Shown here in pieces: positions 10,517 through 19,475 of a stretch of 62,929 bases of DNA (position 1 is its first letter; each line of letters opens with the position of its first letter). The stretch covers positions 1 through 62,929 of the forward strand of contig JAJFTD010000047.1 of assembly GCA_021373255.1 (NCBI GenBank), written 5' to 3'. Under the pieces are notes generated by a model that was given only the letters and a program-made list of their open reading frames with translations, searched no databases and was not told the origin of the DNA. The translations under genes were made by a program, and so were the position numbers. The stretch is from a bacterium (GTDB lineage Bacteria; Armatimonadota; UBA5829).

Positions 10517-11434
10517 TTGGCTTTACAGAACACTCTGACAACCATTTTGTCCATATTCCTGCTTCTGTTGGTAGGCTACGGAGCGAAGAAGTTCCGTGTG
10601 CTGGGTGTCAACGATGCCGGTGTGGTTAATTCCATTGTGGTCTATTTAACCATGCCGGCTCTCATATTCCTGTCCGTGCACTCCAAGCCTATCACAATGG
10701 CGGTTGTAAAAGCGCCGTTTTTGGCGTTTGTCGTAGAGATTGTAGTTATGGGGGCGGCTTATGCAGTCGCCCGCCTGCTCAAATTGGACCGCCGGACCAC
10801 AGGCAGCCTTATTCTCGTTTCAGCTTTCGGTAATACTGGATTTTTAGGTTACCCAATGGTAAGCGCGGCGTTTGGGCATGATAACCGGGCTATGCTCACC
10901 GCTGTAATGATCGATGAGTTCGCTATGTCGCTGGTGTTGAACTCACTTGGAGTGGCGATAGCAGCGACGTTTGCAGGATCGAGATTTGAGTGGAAGAGCA
11001 TGTTGGAACTCCTCCGCTCGCCACTCTTTATTGCGACGATAATCGCACTCCTGCTGCGCAATACTCACATGCCCGACCTCGTTATGTTTACAATGGGCTT
11101 CCTTGCAGCCGCGACTGTGCCCTTGGCTATGATATCCGTAGGGATCAGCCTCAGTACTAGATCGGCTAAACAGTACCCGGCTGCGCTATTCGCCGCAATC
11201 ACTTTGAAGATGCTTCTGCTTCCTGCTATTACTTTTTTCGTCTTGCCGTTCGTGGGAATCACCGGAACTGTGGCCAAAGTTATCATGCTTGAAATGGCCG
11301 TGCCGGCAGCCGTGATCTCAGGTGTTATAGCCAGTGAATACGATGCTAATGGTGCATTTGCCGCTGGGGCGATTGCCCTGGGGACATTGGTCAGCGTCCT
11401 TTGGATTCCTGCTGTGTTGATGTTTGTTCATTAG
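10517..11434 (+). CDS. AEC-family (auxin efflux carrier-like) transporter
   Basis: A 305-residue integral membrane protein with about ten hydrophobic segments in two five-helix halves, typical of the AEC/PIN-like secondary transporter family. GFLGYPMVSAAFG in the first half is the conserved family region. Bacterial members export small organic acids or amino-acid derivatives; the substrate is not predictable. The start is TTG at 10517, only four bases after the pyrG stop, and no Shine-Dalgarno sequence is seen, so translation may depend on termination of pyrG. Confidence 0.85.
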   Translation: MALQNTLTTILSIFLLLLVGYGAKKFRVLGVNDAGVVNSIVVYLTMPALIFLSVHSKPITMAVVKAPFLAFVVEIVVMGAAYAVARLLKLDRRTTGSLILVSAFGNTGFLGYPMVSAAFGHDNRAMLTAVMIDEFAMSLVLNSLGVAIAATFAGSRFEWKSMLELLRSPLFIATIIALLLRNTHMPDLVMFTMGFLAAATVPLAMISVGISLSTRSAKQYPAALFAAITLKMLLLPAITFFVLPFVGITGTVAKVIMLEMAVPAAVISGVIASEYDANGAFAAGAIALGTLVSVLWIPAVLMFVH

Positions 11435-11465
11435 CCCTGTAAGCCTCCCATCTCATGCTCCTAAC

Positions 11466-11474
11466 TGGTATAAT
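11466..11474 (+). promoter_or_regulatory. Extended -10 promoter of the helicase gene
   Basis: TGGTATAAT, a consensus extended -10 element, ends nine bases before the ATG at 11484. No clear -35 box or ribosome site is visible, so the mRNA should be leaderless or nearly so. Confidence 0.55.
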
Positions 11475-11483
11475 AGTGTAGTT

Positions 11484-13643
11484 ATGGATTCTAATATACT
11501 TGATACTTTGAATGAACAGCAGAGGGCTGCTGTTGAACATACTGATGGACCGGTTCTCGTATTTGCGGGCGCGGGAAGCGGCAAGACACGGGTGCTGACT
11601 ATTCGCATCGCCAACCTCATCCAAACCCACGGGGTGAAGCCATGGAACATCCTCGCGGTAACATTTACTAATAAAGCCGCTAACGAGATGAAAGAGCGCA
11701 TTGAGCAGCTTTTGGGCAAGGGTGCGGAGAGGATGTGGGCAGGGACGTTCCACGGTATTTGCGCGCGGATTCTACGTGAGAAGGGTGAGGAGATCGGCCT
11801 GGACCGCAACTTCACCATCTTTGATGACGGCGACCAATTAGCGGTTATCAAAGAAGCGATGGAAACTCTCAATCTTGACCCCAAGCGTTATGCGCCACGT
11901 GAGATTCTCAGCCTGATATCTCGCGCAAAAGAGCAGCTTGTAATGCCGGATGAGTTTGGTATGAGGTTCGTGGGGCACAAAGAGAGCGTCGCGGGCAGGG
12001 TATACGGGGTTTACCAAAAGAAACTGGCGGCAAACCGGGCGTTGGACTTCGACGATTTGATCATGTACGCCGTGCTGTTGCTCAAAAACCGGCCAGCGGT
12101 GTTGGAGCACTACCAAAACAGGTTCAAGTATATCCTCGTCGACGAATATCAGGACATCAACTATTCTCAATACCAGCTCGTAAGGAGCCTGGCGGAGAAG
12201 CACCATAACATATTCTGCGTCGGTGATGACGACCAGTCCATCTACAGGTGGCGCGGGGCCGATGTGGGGATTATTCTGCAGTTTGAGTCGGATTACCCTG
12301 AGTCTACTGTTTATAAGCTGGAGCAGAATTATCGTTCCACAAAGAAGATCCTTGAAGCGGCGCATCACGTGGTCAAACGCAATCGTGGGCGCGCAAACAA
12401 GAAGTTGTGGACTGAAAACGATGAAGGCTGCGACATCGAGATCATCGAGAGCGCCAATGATGTAGACGAGGCGAGCAACATCGCACGAGCTATTTTTGAA
12501 TACACCGAAATAGGAAACCGCAACTATTCAGACATCGCAATACTTTATCGAATGAACGCGCAGTCGCGTGTATTTGAAGAGGCGATGATCAACAGGCGGA
12601 TACCGTATAAGATTGTCGGCTCACTGCGGTTCTATGAGCGCAAGGAGATCAAGGACATTCTCGCATACCTCCGGCTGGCTATGAACCCGCACGAGAGCGT
12701 GAGCTTGAAGCGCGTAATTAACGTGCCTACACGTGGGATTGGGCAGACGTCGATGTCGCGCCTGGAAATGTTCGCGATAAATAATGACATCACCCTGTTC
12801 CAAGCTATGCGGAGAGTGGAAGAAGCGACTGATGTGCCCAAAAAGGCGCGCGCGGCTATCGCTAAGTTTGCTGAGATGATCAATCACCTGCATGAGATGT
12901 CCTCCACGGTATCAGTCCGGCGGCTAACAGAAGAAGCACTGCTGCTGTCGGGTTACGTTGATGCCTTGCGAGTAGACCGCAGCATGGAAAACCAGGCGCG
13001 AATTGAGAACGTAGAAGAGTTTTTGTCAGTTACCGAGCAGTTTGAGTTGGGCAACGAGGACTCCAGCCTGCCGGCATTTCTGGAGCAGGTGGCGTTGATA
13101 TCAGACATCGACACCTACGACGACTCCGGCAACGCAGTCACCTTAATGACCCTCCACGCAGCGAAGGGTCTGGAGTTCCCAATAGTATTTATGACCGGTA
13201 TGGAAGAGGGAATCTTCCCGCACAGGCGGTCTGCTGATGACAGGGAAGAGCTTGAGGAAGAACGGCGGTTGTGTTATGTGGGAATGACCCGTGCACGCGA
13301 AGAGTTGAAGTTCAGCTTCGCCCATCAGAGGATGGTAATGGGGCAAATTCAACGATCGGAGATGTCCAGATTCCTTGGCGAGATACCTGAGGAGCTTTTT
13401 GCCGAAACACTGCCACGCAGGCGTAGAACGGCTGAGGCAAGTTGGCGGACTGAGTTCAAGCCCATCAGGCCTACCGGAACAGCATCATACAGGCCGGGAC
13501 AGAAGATCGAGCATGAGACATTTGGTAGAGGAATTGTGCTCAACTCCACCGGCAGTGGCGAAGATGAGACGGTAACTATAGCATTCGACGGCCAGGGGAT
13601 CAAAAAACTAAAGGCATCGCTGGCCAACCTTCAAAAGGTTTAG
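11484..13643 (+). CDS. pcrA: UvrD/PcrA-type superfamily 1 DNA helicase
   Basis: A 719-residue 3'-5' helicase for repair and replication restart. Motif Q and Walker A are near the N-terminus (LNEQQRAAVEH, GAGSGKTR). Motif II reads VDEYQDINYSQY and motif III DDQSIYRWRGAD. Motif IV-VI elements include LEQNYRST, TLHAAKGLEFPIVF and RLCYVGMTRAREEL. The C-terminus has the basic RPGQKIEHETFGRG segment (Tudor-like, RNA polymerase-binding region in PcrA). An in-frame ATG at 11424 would extend it into the transporter gene; the ATG at 11484 gives the canonical N-terminus (MDSNILDTLNEQQ) and sits behind a consensus -10 box. Confidence 0.95.
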   Translation: MDSNILDTLNEQQRAAVEHTDGPVLVFAGAGSGKTRVLTIRIANLIQTHGVKPWNILAVTFTNKAANEMKERIEQLLGKGAERMWAGTFHGICARILREKGEEIGLDRNFTIFDDGDQLAVIKEAMETLNLDPKRYAPREILSLISRAKEQLVMPDEFGMRFVGHKESVAGRVYGVYQKKLAANRALDFDDLIMYAVLLLKNRPAVLEHYQNRFKYILVDEYQDINYSQYQLVRSLAEKHHNIFCVGDDDQSIYRWRGADVGIILQFESDYPESTVYKLEQNYRSTKKILEAAHHVVKRNRGRANKKLWTENDEGCDIEIIESANDVDEASNIARAIFEYTEIGNRNYSDIAILYRMNAQSRVFEEAMINRRIPYKIVGSLRFYERKEIKDILAYLRLAMNPHESVSLKRVINVPTRGIGQTSMSRLEMFAINNDITLFQAMRRVEEATDVPKKARAAIAKFAEMINHLHEMSSTVSVRRLTEEALLLSGYVDALRVDRSMENQARIENVEEFLSVTEQFELGNEDSSLPAFLEQVALISDIDTYDDSGNAVTLMTLHAAKGLEFPIVFMTGMEEGIFPHRRSADDREELEEERRLCYVGMTRAREELKFSFAHQRMVMGQIQRSEMSRFLGEIPEELFAETLPRRRRTAEASWRTEFKPIRPTGTASYRPGQKIEHETFGRGIVLNSTGSGEDETVTIAFDGQGIKKLKASLANLQKV

Positions 13644-13690
13644 CGCGAATTTGGGCAAGGGGAAAATGAATGTGAGGGAGTTAATCCCCG

Positions 13691-13722
13691 GCCCGCATTA
13701 TTCTATATAGAATGATGCAGGC
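13691..13722. other. Near-perfect palindrome before the zinc-ribbon gene
   Basis: The 32 bases around ATTCTATATAGAAT (13700-13713) form an inverted repeat with outer arms GCCCGCAT and ATGCAGGC. TATAGAAT inside it could be a -10 element for the gene at 13750. It might be a dimeric regulator site, a promoter, or a weak terminator after the helicase gene; the sequence alone does not decide. Confidence 0.35.
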
Positions 13723-13749
13723 AATTGGCGCGCAAAGAAGGTTGAGATC

Positions 13750-14055
13750 ATGGAGTGGTATGAACGAGGTCCTGACAGCCTCGGTGGATACACCGAGCGG
13801 GACTTCAAAGTCTGTGACCTTTGTGGCGCGCTGAACCCGGTGTCGAACCACGAATGCTTCGTCTGTGGCTGGTCAGGTCAGTTCAGGACAGACGGTGAGT
13901 CGGTAAGACTCGCGATGGAGGCACTGGAAAGCGAATACGGCAGCCTTGATGAGTCGATATTTGAAGAAGAAGTGGTCCCGAGCACCCCACCAAGGCCAAC
14001 GTTCTGGTCTGATTTCTGGGGGAACTTAAAAAGGCTGTTAATAGGCCGGGAATAG
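13750..14055 (+). CDS. Small zinc-ribbon protein of unknown function
   Basis: A 101-residue acidic protein with one zinc-ribbon: CDLCGA and CFVCGW give a four-cysteine CxxC-x14-CxxC site (residues 25-45). The rest is a helical acidic stretch and a tryptophan-rich tail (FWSDFWGNLKRLL). No enzyme motif, signal peptide or membrane segment is seen. It could be a nucleic-acid or RNA-polymerase-associated factor, but I cannot assign a function. It is followed by a strong hairpin at 14088-14115, which ends this plus-strand block. ATG is the only reasonable start. Confidence 0.7.
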   Translation: MEWYERGPDSLGGYTERDFKVCDLCGALNPVSNHECFVCGWSGQFRTDGESVRLAMEALESEYGSLDESIFEEEVVPSTPPRPTFWSDFWGNLKRLLIGRE

Positions 14056-14087
14056 TGCGCCGCGGCCGCGGCTATGATAGTCCTATA

Positions 14088-14115
14088 GCGGGTTTGCCTT
14101 TCGAGGCAAACCCGC
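14088..14115 (+). terminator. Intrinsic terminator between convergent genes
   Basis: GCGGGTTTGCC at 14088-14098 pairs with GGCAAACCCGC at 14105-14115 around a six-base loop and is followed by TTTGTGCGTTT. It separates the convergent zinc-ribbon gene and mscS and may work for both. Confidence 0.8.
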
Positions 14116-14124
14116 TTTGTGCGT

Positions 14125-15006
14125 TTACGCCAATTGCACGCCATTCTCTTCAAACGCGAGGCGGATTCGGCGATTCAACTCCATAGTGACTGCGTCCTGA
14201 TGAACGGCGGATACACCGCCTGTGATCCTTACAGTGACCGCGGCAGCAGTTACTTGGGAGATACCGTCGTATTTGAAAGGCTCCTTGACCTTGCCGGCCA
14301 GGTCATCGATCAGCGCGCATCCTACTTCGTTGAGCACCCGGGCTGCAAGTTCCAGATCAGTGGAGGCCTGCAGGGCGATATCCTGCGAAACTCGAAGCGT
14401 GCCTCGGGAATGGTTGCAGACCTGGGTGATATCACCATTCGATATAATAAAGAGCTTGCCGGAGCGCTCCCTGATGCACGTGGTGCGCATTCCCAGTTCT
14501 TCTACAGTGCCAGTCGCCAGGCCGATGGTCACATAGTCACCCACCCCATACTGGTCTTCGGCAAGGATAAAAAAACCGGATATGACATCACGCACCAGCT
14601 TTTGAGCTCCGAAGCCGATAGCAAGTCCGGCAACGCTGGCGGTTGTGAGAAGCGGGACTATGTTCAGCCCAGCGGCTTGCAAGATCATAATGCCCGCGAC
14701 GAAAGCGAGCACGAATCCTGTCACGCTCCTGAGCACTGTCTGCAGCGCGCGAATCCTGGCTGCCCGCACACCTGACAAGCCGTGCATCGCCTTTTTTGAG
14801 GGAGCACGCACAAGGCGGCTTATGAGTTGGAAAGCCAAAAACCGGGCGATCCCGTATGCAAGCAATATGAATACGATCCTGCCCAACGCTCCAATGACAT
14901 CATCACCGTGGTTAGTCCACAGAGTAACCCAATACCCCGTGCTTCCCATTTTCGCTACGTTAACGTCCAATAGACTCCCCAATGCAATCAGAGCCGGGAG
15001 AAGCAA
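14125..15006 (-). CDS. MscS-family mechanosensitive ion channel
   Basis: A 293-residue small-conductance mechanosensitive channel that vents solutes on osmotic down-shock. There is an N-terminal pair of membrane helices, the pore helix rich in Gly and Ala (TASVAGLAIGFGAQKLVRDV), then the MscS beta domain (YGVGDYVTIGLATGTVEELGM) and C-terminal alpha/beta domain. The annotated start is a TTG directly against GGGGGGAG at the 5' side, which is too close; an in-frame ATG at 14949 is an alternative. It is 49 bases downstream of ftsZ and likely shares its transcript. Confidence 0.9.
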   Translation of the reverse strand: MLLPALIALGSLLDVNVAKMGSTGYWVTLWTNHGDDVIGALGRIVFILLAYGIARFLAFQLISRLVRAPSKKAMHGLSGVRAARIRALQTVLRSVTGFVLAFVAGIMILQAAGLNIVPLLTTASVAGLAIGFGAQKLVRDVISGFFILAEDQYGVGDYVTIGLATGTVEELGMRTTCIRERSGKLFIISNGDITQVCNHSRGTLRVSQDIALQASTDLELAARVLNEVGCALIDDLAGKVKEPFKYDGISQVTAAAVTVRITGGVSAVHQDAVTMELNRRIRLAFEENGVQLA

Positions 15007-15055
15007 CTCCCCCCGGCTCGAACTATTTCGTTATCTAGTTAAGGCTCTCGCCTGA

Positions 15056-16153
15056 TCATCTTCTCCGCAGGAAAGCGGGGATGTCAAGTTCGCCATCGGG
15101 TATCATAGCCGGCTCCGGCATCTCTAGCGCAGAAGACGGGGTTGGTGGCACACCCTCACCCACAGCAGCCGCAGCTCTGGCTTCCACACTGTGTAGCGTC
15201 GGAATCTCATCGAAACCAGTCGCCAGAACGGTGATGCGGACCTCGTTGTGCATGCTCTCGTCGATAACGGTACCGAAGATCACATTCACGCTCTCCGAGT
15301 CGCATGCCTTGTAGACGATCTCAGCGGCTTCGTAGACTTCGTTGAGTGTAAGATCAGGACCACCAGTGATGTTGATCAGCACACCGCGTGCACCGTCGAT
15401 GGTGGTCTCAAGCAGCGGGCTAGCGCATGCCATCTTAGCGGCGCTCTGAGCCTTCTGCTCACCACTGCCGCTGCCGATTCCCATCAGCGCGCTGCCCTGG
15501 TTCTGCATAATAGCCTTGACGTCGGCGAAGTCCACGTTGATCATACCAGGAATTGTGATGATGTCGGAAATGCCCTGCACGCCCTGCCTTACCACATCGT
15601 CAGCGATTTTGAACGCATCCACAAGGCTGGTCTTCTTTTCGACCACGTCCAGCAATCGATCGTTAGGAATAGTGATCAGTGTATCGACACGATCGCGAAG
15701 TTCCATAACACCGGCGTCTGCGCCTCTTGCCCGGCGCGGGCCTTCAAAGCCGAACGGTCTGGTCACAACAGCAACCGTAAGCGCGCCCATCTCCTTGGAC
15801 ATCTCAGCGATCACAGGAGCAGCACCAGTTCCGGTTCCGCCCCCCATGCCTGCCGCTATGAACACCATATCAGCGCCCTCAAGCAGCCTGCGAATTTCGG
15901 GCCTGCTCTCTTCAGCAGACGCGCGGCCGATCTCGGGATTGCCTCCGGCACCCAGACCCCTGGTCAGGTTGGAACCCAACTGCAATTTAGTCTTTGCGCC
16001 AGACCTCTCCAAAACCTGAGTATCTGTATTCATTGCGAGAAAATCAACGCCAACCAAACCGGCGGATATCATACGGTCAACGGCATTCATCCCGCCGCCG
16101 CCGACACCTATCACTTTAATCTTGGCATAATAATCGCCACAATTATTGCTCAT
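15056..16153 (-). CDS. ftsZ: Cell division GTPase FtsZ
   Basis: A 365-residue tubulin homologue that forms the cytokinetic ring. The GTP-binding signature GGGTGTG is at residues 104-110, and the T7 synergy loop is in [11 protein letters not shown]. The conserved C-terminal peptide [10 protein letters not shown] ends the protein and should bind FtsA. The linker is short and proline-rich. A good AGGAG site precedes the ATG. It is the last division gene of the cluster, 87 bases after ftsA. Confidence 0.98.
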   Translation of the reverse strand: MSNNCGDYYAKIKVIGVGGGGMNAVDRMISAGLVGVDFLAMNTDTQVLERSGAKTKLQLGSNLTRGLGAGGNPEIGRASAEESRPEIRRLLEGADMVFIAAGMGGGTGTGAAPVIAEMSKEMGALTVAVVTRPFGFEGPRRARGADAGVMELRDRVDTLITIPNDRLLDVVEKKTSLVDAFKIADDVVRQGVQGISDIITIPGMINVDFADVKAIMQNQGSALMGIGSGSGEQKAQSAAKMACASPLLETTIDGARGVLINITGGPDLTLNEVYEAAEIVYKACDSESVNVIFGTVIDESMHNEVRITVLATGFDEIPTLHSVEARAAAAVGEGVPPTPSSALEMPEPAMIPDGELDIPAFLRRR

Positions 16154-16240
16154 ACGACCAAGCTCCTCTCGTCGTCAGAAAATATGAAAAATACTACAGC
16201 CCTTATCAGGCAAACCCGGGTTTACGGGTGGTTTATCTAC

Positions 16241-17476
16241 TTAGCGCGGCGCTCTGCGCCACTTGAAAATATCAAGCAAACTCTGTTTAAGTGTAGCGCC
16301 TTTTTCCTCTGCCCGCAAGTCCGCATGCTGCTTAGCGGCATACAAAACAAGACCGACCGCGGTGGTGTAAATCGGGCTTTGAACGGTATCGTTAAGCCCA
16401 CCTACGCTGCGGGGGAGGCCGAGTCTCACGGGCATCTCAAGCGTCTTTTCGGCAAGCTCCAAGGTCCCCGGCATCATCGCGCCGCCACCAGTGAGCACCG
16501 CTCCGGCAGGTAGCAGTTCCATGTAGCCCGACTTGATCAGTTCCTCGCGTGCCATCTGCAGAATTTCCTGCATTCTGGGTTCTATGATCCTCGCAAGAAT
16601 CTCGCGAGGCAGTTCTCTTGGGGCATCAGCGCCAAGGCTCAGAATCTCGAAGGACTCATCTTCGGCCACCATATCCACAGTCGCACAGCCATAGGCAATC
16701 TTTGCCTTTTCGGCCTCTTCCTGCGCGGCACGCAAGCCGACTGCAATGTCTTTGCTCACGTGATTCCCGCCTACCGGCAGCACAGCAGTGTAGTAGATCT
16801 CACCGTTAGCAAAAACGGCAACATCAGTGGTCCCTCCACCGATATCAATAAGTGCAACCCCGAGGTCTTTCTCAGCGGGTATAACGGCGGACTCAGCGGT
16901 CGCGAGCGGTTCGAGCACGGTAATGTCTATCTCAAGACCCGCGCGCTGCACGCATTTGACCACGTTATCCAGGAACGAACTGGACCCGGTCACGATATGA
17001 GTCTCGACCTCAAGCCGGCTCCCGGACATCCCAAGCGGGTCCTTGATACCGTCCTGACCGTCCACAGTGAATCCCCTCGGTATCGAGTGTATGATCTCGC
17101 GCTCAGGTGGGAGAACGATCACTTTGGACGCTTCGATGACTCTATCGATATCCGACTGGCGGACCTCGCGGTCTTCGCCAGTAATGGCGATCACCCCTCG
17201 GCTGTTAAGCGAGGATATATGTTCGCCCGTAACTCCAACGACAACCGACCGTATGGATACCGTACCAGCCATACGCTGGGCCTTGTCGGTGGCGGTTTGG
17301 ATAGCCTGGGTGGTGGCGTCAAGATCGACTACCACTCCCTTGCGTATTCCATTAGATGGTGTAAGTCCAACGCCGACAATGTCAGCGCTCATATTATCAA
17401 GATCAACGTCCGCAAGAACGCAGGCGGTCTTTGTTGTTCCTATATCAAGACCTGCTATAAATTCTTTTCGGCTCAA
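16241..17476 (-). CDS. ftsA: Cell division protein FtsA
   Basis: A 411-residue actin-like ATPase that anchors FtsZ filaments to the membrane. The N-terminus has the phosphate-1 motif GLDIGTTKTACVLAD; the phosphate-2 region is ALIDIGGGTTDVAVF and the adenosine motif is VLTGGGAMMPG. The protein ends in a basic tail (LLDIFKWRRAPR) consistent with a membrane-targeting amphipathic helix. The start codon is TTG at 17476 with GGAG upstream. It lies between sbp and ftsZ in the standard order. Confidence 0.97.
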   Translation of the reverse strand: MSRKEFIAGLDIGTTKTACVLADVDLDNMSADIVGVGLTPSNGIRKGVVVDLDATTQAIQTATDKAQRMAGTVSIRSVVVGVTGEHISSLNSRGVIAITGEDREVRQSDIDRVIEASKVIVLPPEREIIHSIPRGFTVDGQDGIKDPLGMSGSRLEVETHIVTGSSSFLDNVVKCVQRAGLEIDITVLEPLATAESAVIPAEKDLGVALIDIGGGTTDVAVFANGEIYYTAVLPVGGNHVSKDIAVGLRAAQEEAEKAKIAYGCATVDMVAEDESFEILSLGADAPRELPREILARIIEPRMQEILQMAREELIKSGYMELLPAGAVLTGGGAMMPGTLELAEKTLEMPVRLGLPRSVGGLNDTVQSPIYTTAVGLVLYAAKQHADLRAEEKGATLKQSLLDIFKWRRAPR

Positions 17477-17511
17477 TGCTCAGTCTCCGTCTTTTATGTT
17501 GGGCACAGGTG

Positions 17512-17880
17512 CTACGCGCCGTCACTCATACGCTTCTTCATGCTGGTTTGGGTCAGCCAATAACGGCGGATCAGCGACAGGTTAAGGAATATTCTCCCAC
17601 CCAGTACAACAACCGCCGCAAGGAACAGGTCAACTCCAATTTGATCTCCCAAGAAAGCCAGCATCGCTGCCAGAATCGTGTTTACGGCAAAACCCGAGAG
17701 AAATATATCGTCATGAAACTTGCCTTCGATCCCGGCTCTAATTCCGCCGAAGATCGAATCGAGCCCCGCCAGCGTCGCCAGCGACAGATACGCCGACCAG
17801 TCTGATGGCAATTGGATCGGCACGATCCAATACGTAACCATAAAGCCAACTGCAAGGCCCATCAAAGGAAGCCAAATCAT
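17512..17880 (-). CDS. sbp: Small basic protein (DUF1290)
   Basis: A 122-residue membrane protein with three to four hydrophobic segments and the family core SLATLAGLDSIFGGIRAG near residues 35-52. In Firmicutes and related phyla this gene sits between the DUF881 gene and ftsA, as here. Function is unknown, though the context links it to division. It follows the DUF881 gene by 14 bases, so they are one transcript. Confidence 0.85.
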   Translation of the reverse strand: MIWLPLMGLAVGFMVTYWIVPIQLPSDWSAYLSLATLAGLDSIFGGIRAGIEGKFHDDIFLSGFAVNTILAAMLAFLGDQIGVDLFLAAVVVLGGRIFLNLSLIRRYWLTQTSMKKRMSDGA

Positions 17881-17894
17881 CTATCTCTCCGAGT

Positions 17895-18653
17895 TTAATG
17901 TCCTTTTCTCGTCTGAATCACCGGCCGCGCAACTCCAAACCGTGTGCTGCCCGCGAATGCCGGTACGAGAATATTAGACACTTTCTTGACCTCGATCATA
18001 TCCAACAAGAACAGTGCATCAGCAACTCCGCCTGGAAGCGTAAGTGCCTTTTCCAGCACGTCTGCCTTACCTATCGCCTTTATCACATAAGGCGGGGCGA
18101 GTTGCACCGAGTTCACAAGAACCACCGGTCCCACGCACCTGACCGATGAGTTCGCAATCAATCTCTGGTCATTTATGGCAATCGCCTCGGCTCCCGAGGC
18201 GAAAAGCTCATCGATTATAGCCCTTATGTCATAATCATGTACGACATAATTGGATATAACATCCTGCCGGGTTTCAGATGGGTCTTTCTTTGGACTATCA
18301 TTCAAAGTAACGATAACCCCGGTGCCCGATGCCGCAACAGTCCCCGCGAGCAGCTTAGCCTCATTGAGCGCCTGCTCAAGACTTTTTGAGCTGCTCACGC
18401 CATTGGCCTGCTGACGTGCCAATTCTTCATTACGGTCTTTATACTCCGCCAGTTCCTTTTGGAGTTTAATATTGTCTTGTTTAGTAATTCTGAACGCGGC
18501 GCGGAGCGCGGGTAATCTATTTGGCACACCCTCATTTGCAGCCTGACGCTGTGTCTTCAGCGACAGCGCAAGCAGCATACCAAGGACTATAGATAGTGCA
18601 GTGACCTGAAAGACCCACGACCTACCTCGAACAGACGGCGGAATAATTGACAT
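17895..18653 (-). CDS. DUF881 family protein (YlxW/YlxX-like)
   Basis: A 252-residue bitopic membrane protein: a short cytoplasmic N-terminus, one membrane helix (VTALSIVLGMLLALSL), a coiled coil (about residues 50-75) and an extracytoplasmic DUF881 domain recognised by GVIVTLNDSP and the NELFASGAEAIAINDQR-like segment. DUF881 genes occur next to ftsQ/divIB and sbp in Gram-positive division clusters. Their biochemical role is unknown. It sits nine bases after ftsQ. Confidence 0.85.
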   Translation of the reverse strand: MSIIPPSVRGRSWVFQVTALSIVLGMLLALSLKTQRQAANEGVPNRLPALRAAFRITKQDNIKLQKELAEYKDRNEELARQQANGVSSSKSLEQALNEAKLLAGTVAASGTGVIVTLNDSPKKDPSETRQDVISNYVVHDYDIRAIIDELFASGAEAIAINDQRLIANSSVRCVGPVVLVNSVQLAPPYVIKAIGKADVLEKALTLPGGVADALFLLDMIEVKKVSNILVPAFAGSTRFGVARPVIQTRKGH

Positions 18654-18662
18654 GATAATTCG

Positions 18663-19475
18663 TCACTGTGTATCGCGCAGATTCTGGACATACTGCCTCG
18701 GCATCCAGACCGTTGATCTTGGACAACTTACGTCCATATATAACGCATCCCGAGCAATTGATGGCCTGTATGTTAGAGCCTGTCGCAATCGTGACATTTT
18801 CCTCGCAATATCATCAGGCTGACCCAGCTTGACGTAAAAACCACTCCTCATATTTAAGCATATATCAAGCCCATGGTCAATTGAAATTTTACTTAATGCC
18901 AGCTTGGCTGCCCTGGCATCCTTAAGTGTTTCAAGACCGTATTTCACCGCTGCCGACGTGGCTATCTTGCCCGCCTTAAGTGGTTCACACTTGTCCACAT
19001 CTATCACTGGAACACCAGGAACAGGACCACCGACTTTGTGGAACATCAGTCCATCAGACTGAATCATGAAGAAGTTGGAACCATCCGTGACAACCGCGTC
19101 CGGCTTGCGTTCAGCAACCTTTACCCACACCTTATCAGGCAAGCAGCGGCCAATTTTTACATCACGAACTTCACTCAACGAGGTTATCCTACTCACAACC
19201 GGTCCCTTGCGTAAAAGCAGGATATTTTTACGAAGCATAGACCTTGCGACATTTTGCACAGTAGCTTTGTCCGCCAGTCGTACGCCTTCGACCTTGACTT
19301 CAGACACATCAAGCCCCGGCGTACGGAGTGCATAAGTTATCACGCCCGACATAAAAGTCGATGCAAAAAGTATAAAGAACAGAAACCTGTAGTTCGGCTT
19401 AGCTTTATTACGTGATGATCTTTTTGCCGAACGAGTTGCGCGTCGAACACTTCCCCTGTTTGAGGCGCGTCTCAC
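18663..19475 (-). CDS. ftsQ: Cell division protein FtsQ/DivIB
   Basis: A 270-residue bitopic division protein. A very basic N-terminus is followed by one membrane helix (residues 28-46), a POTRA domain starting LDVSEVKVEGVRLADK, and the beta domain. It scaffolds the septal complex with FtsL and FtsB. The start is GTG at 19475, whose last bases overlap the ddl stop codon by four bases. No ftsB is visible in the cluster. Confidence 0.88.
   Translation of the reverse strand: MRRASNRGSVRRATRSAKRSSRNKAKPNYRFLFFILFASTFMSGVITYALRTPGLDVSEVKVEGVRLADKATVQNVARSMLRKNILLLRKGPVVSRITSLSEVRDVKIGRCLPDKVWVKVAERKPDAVVTDGSNFFMIQSDGLMFHKVGGPVPGVPVIDVDKCEPLKAGKIATSAAVKYGLETLKDARAAKLALSKISIDHGLDICLNMRSGFYVKLGQPDDIARKMSRLRQALTYRPSIARDALYMDVSCPRSTVWMPRQYVQNLRDTQ

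Noticed and set aside
14119-14775. 218-codon plus-strand frame opposite mscS
   Set aside because: Antisense shadow of a clear MscS channel gene with no coding features.
15248-16513. Long plus-strand open frame of 421 codons opposite ftsZ and ftsA
   Set aside because: It lies wholly antisense to two strongly conserved genes, shows no domain features and has typical shadow-frame composition.
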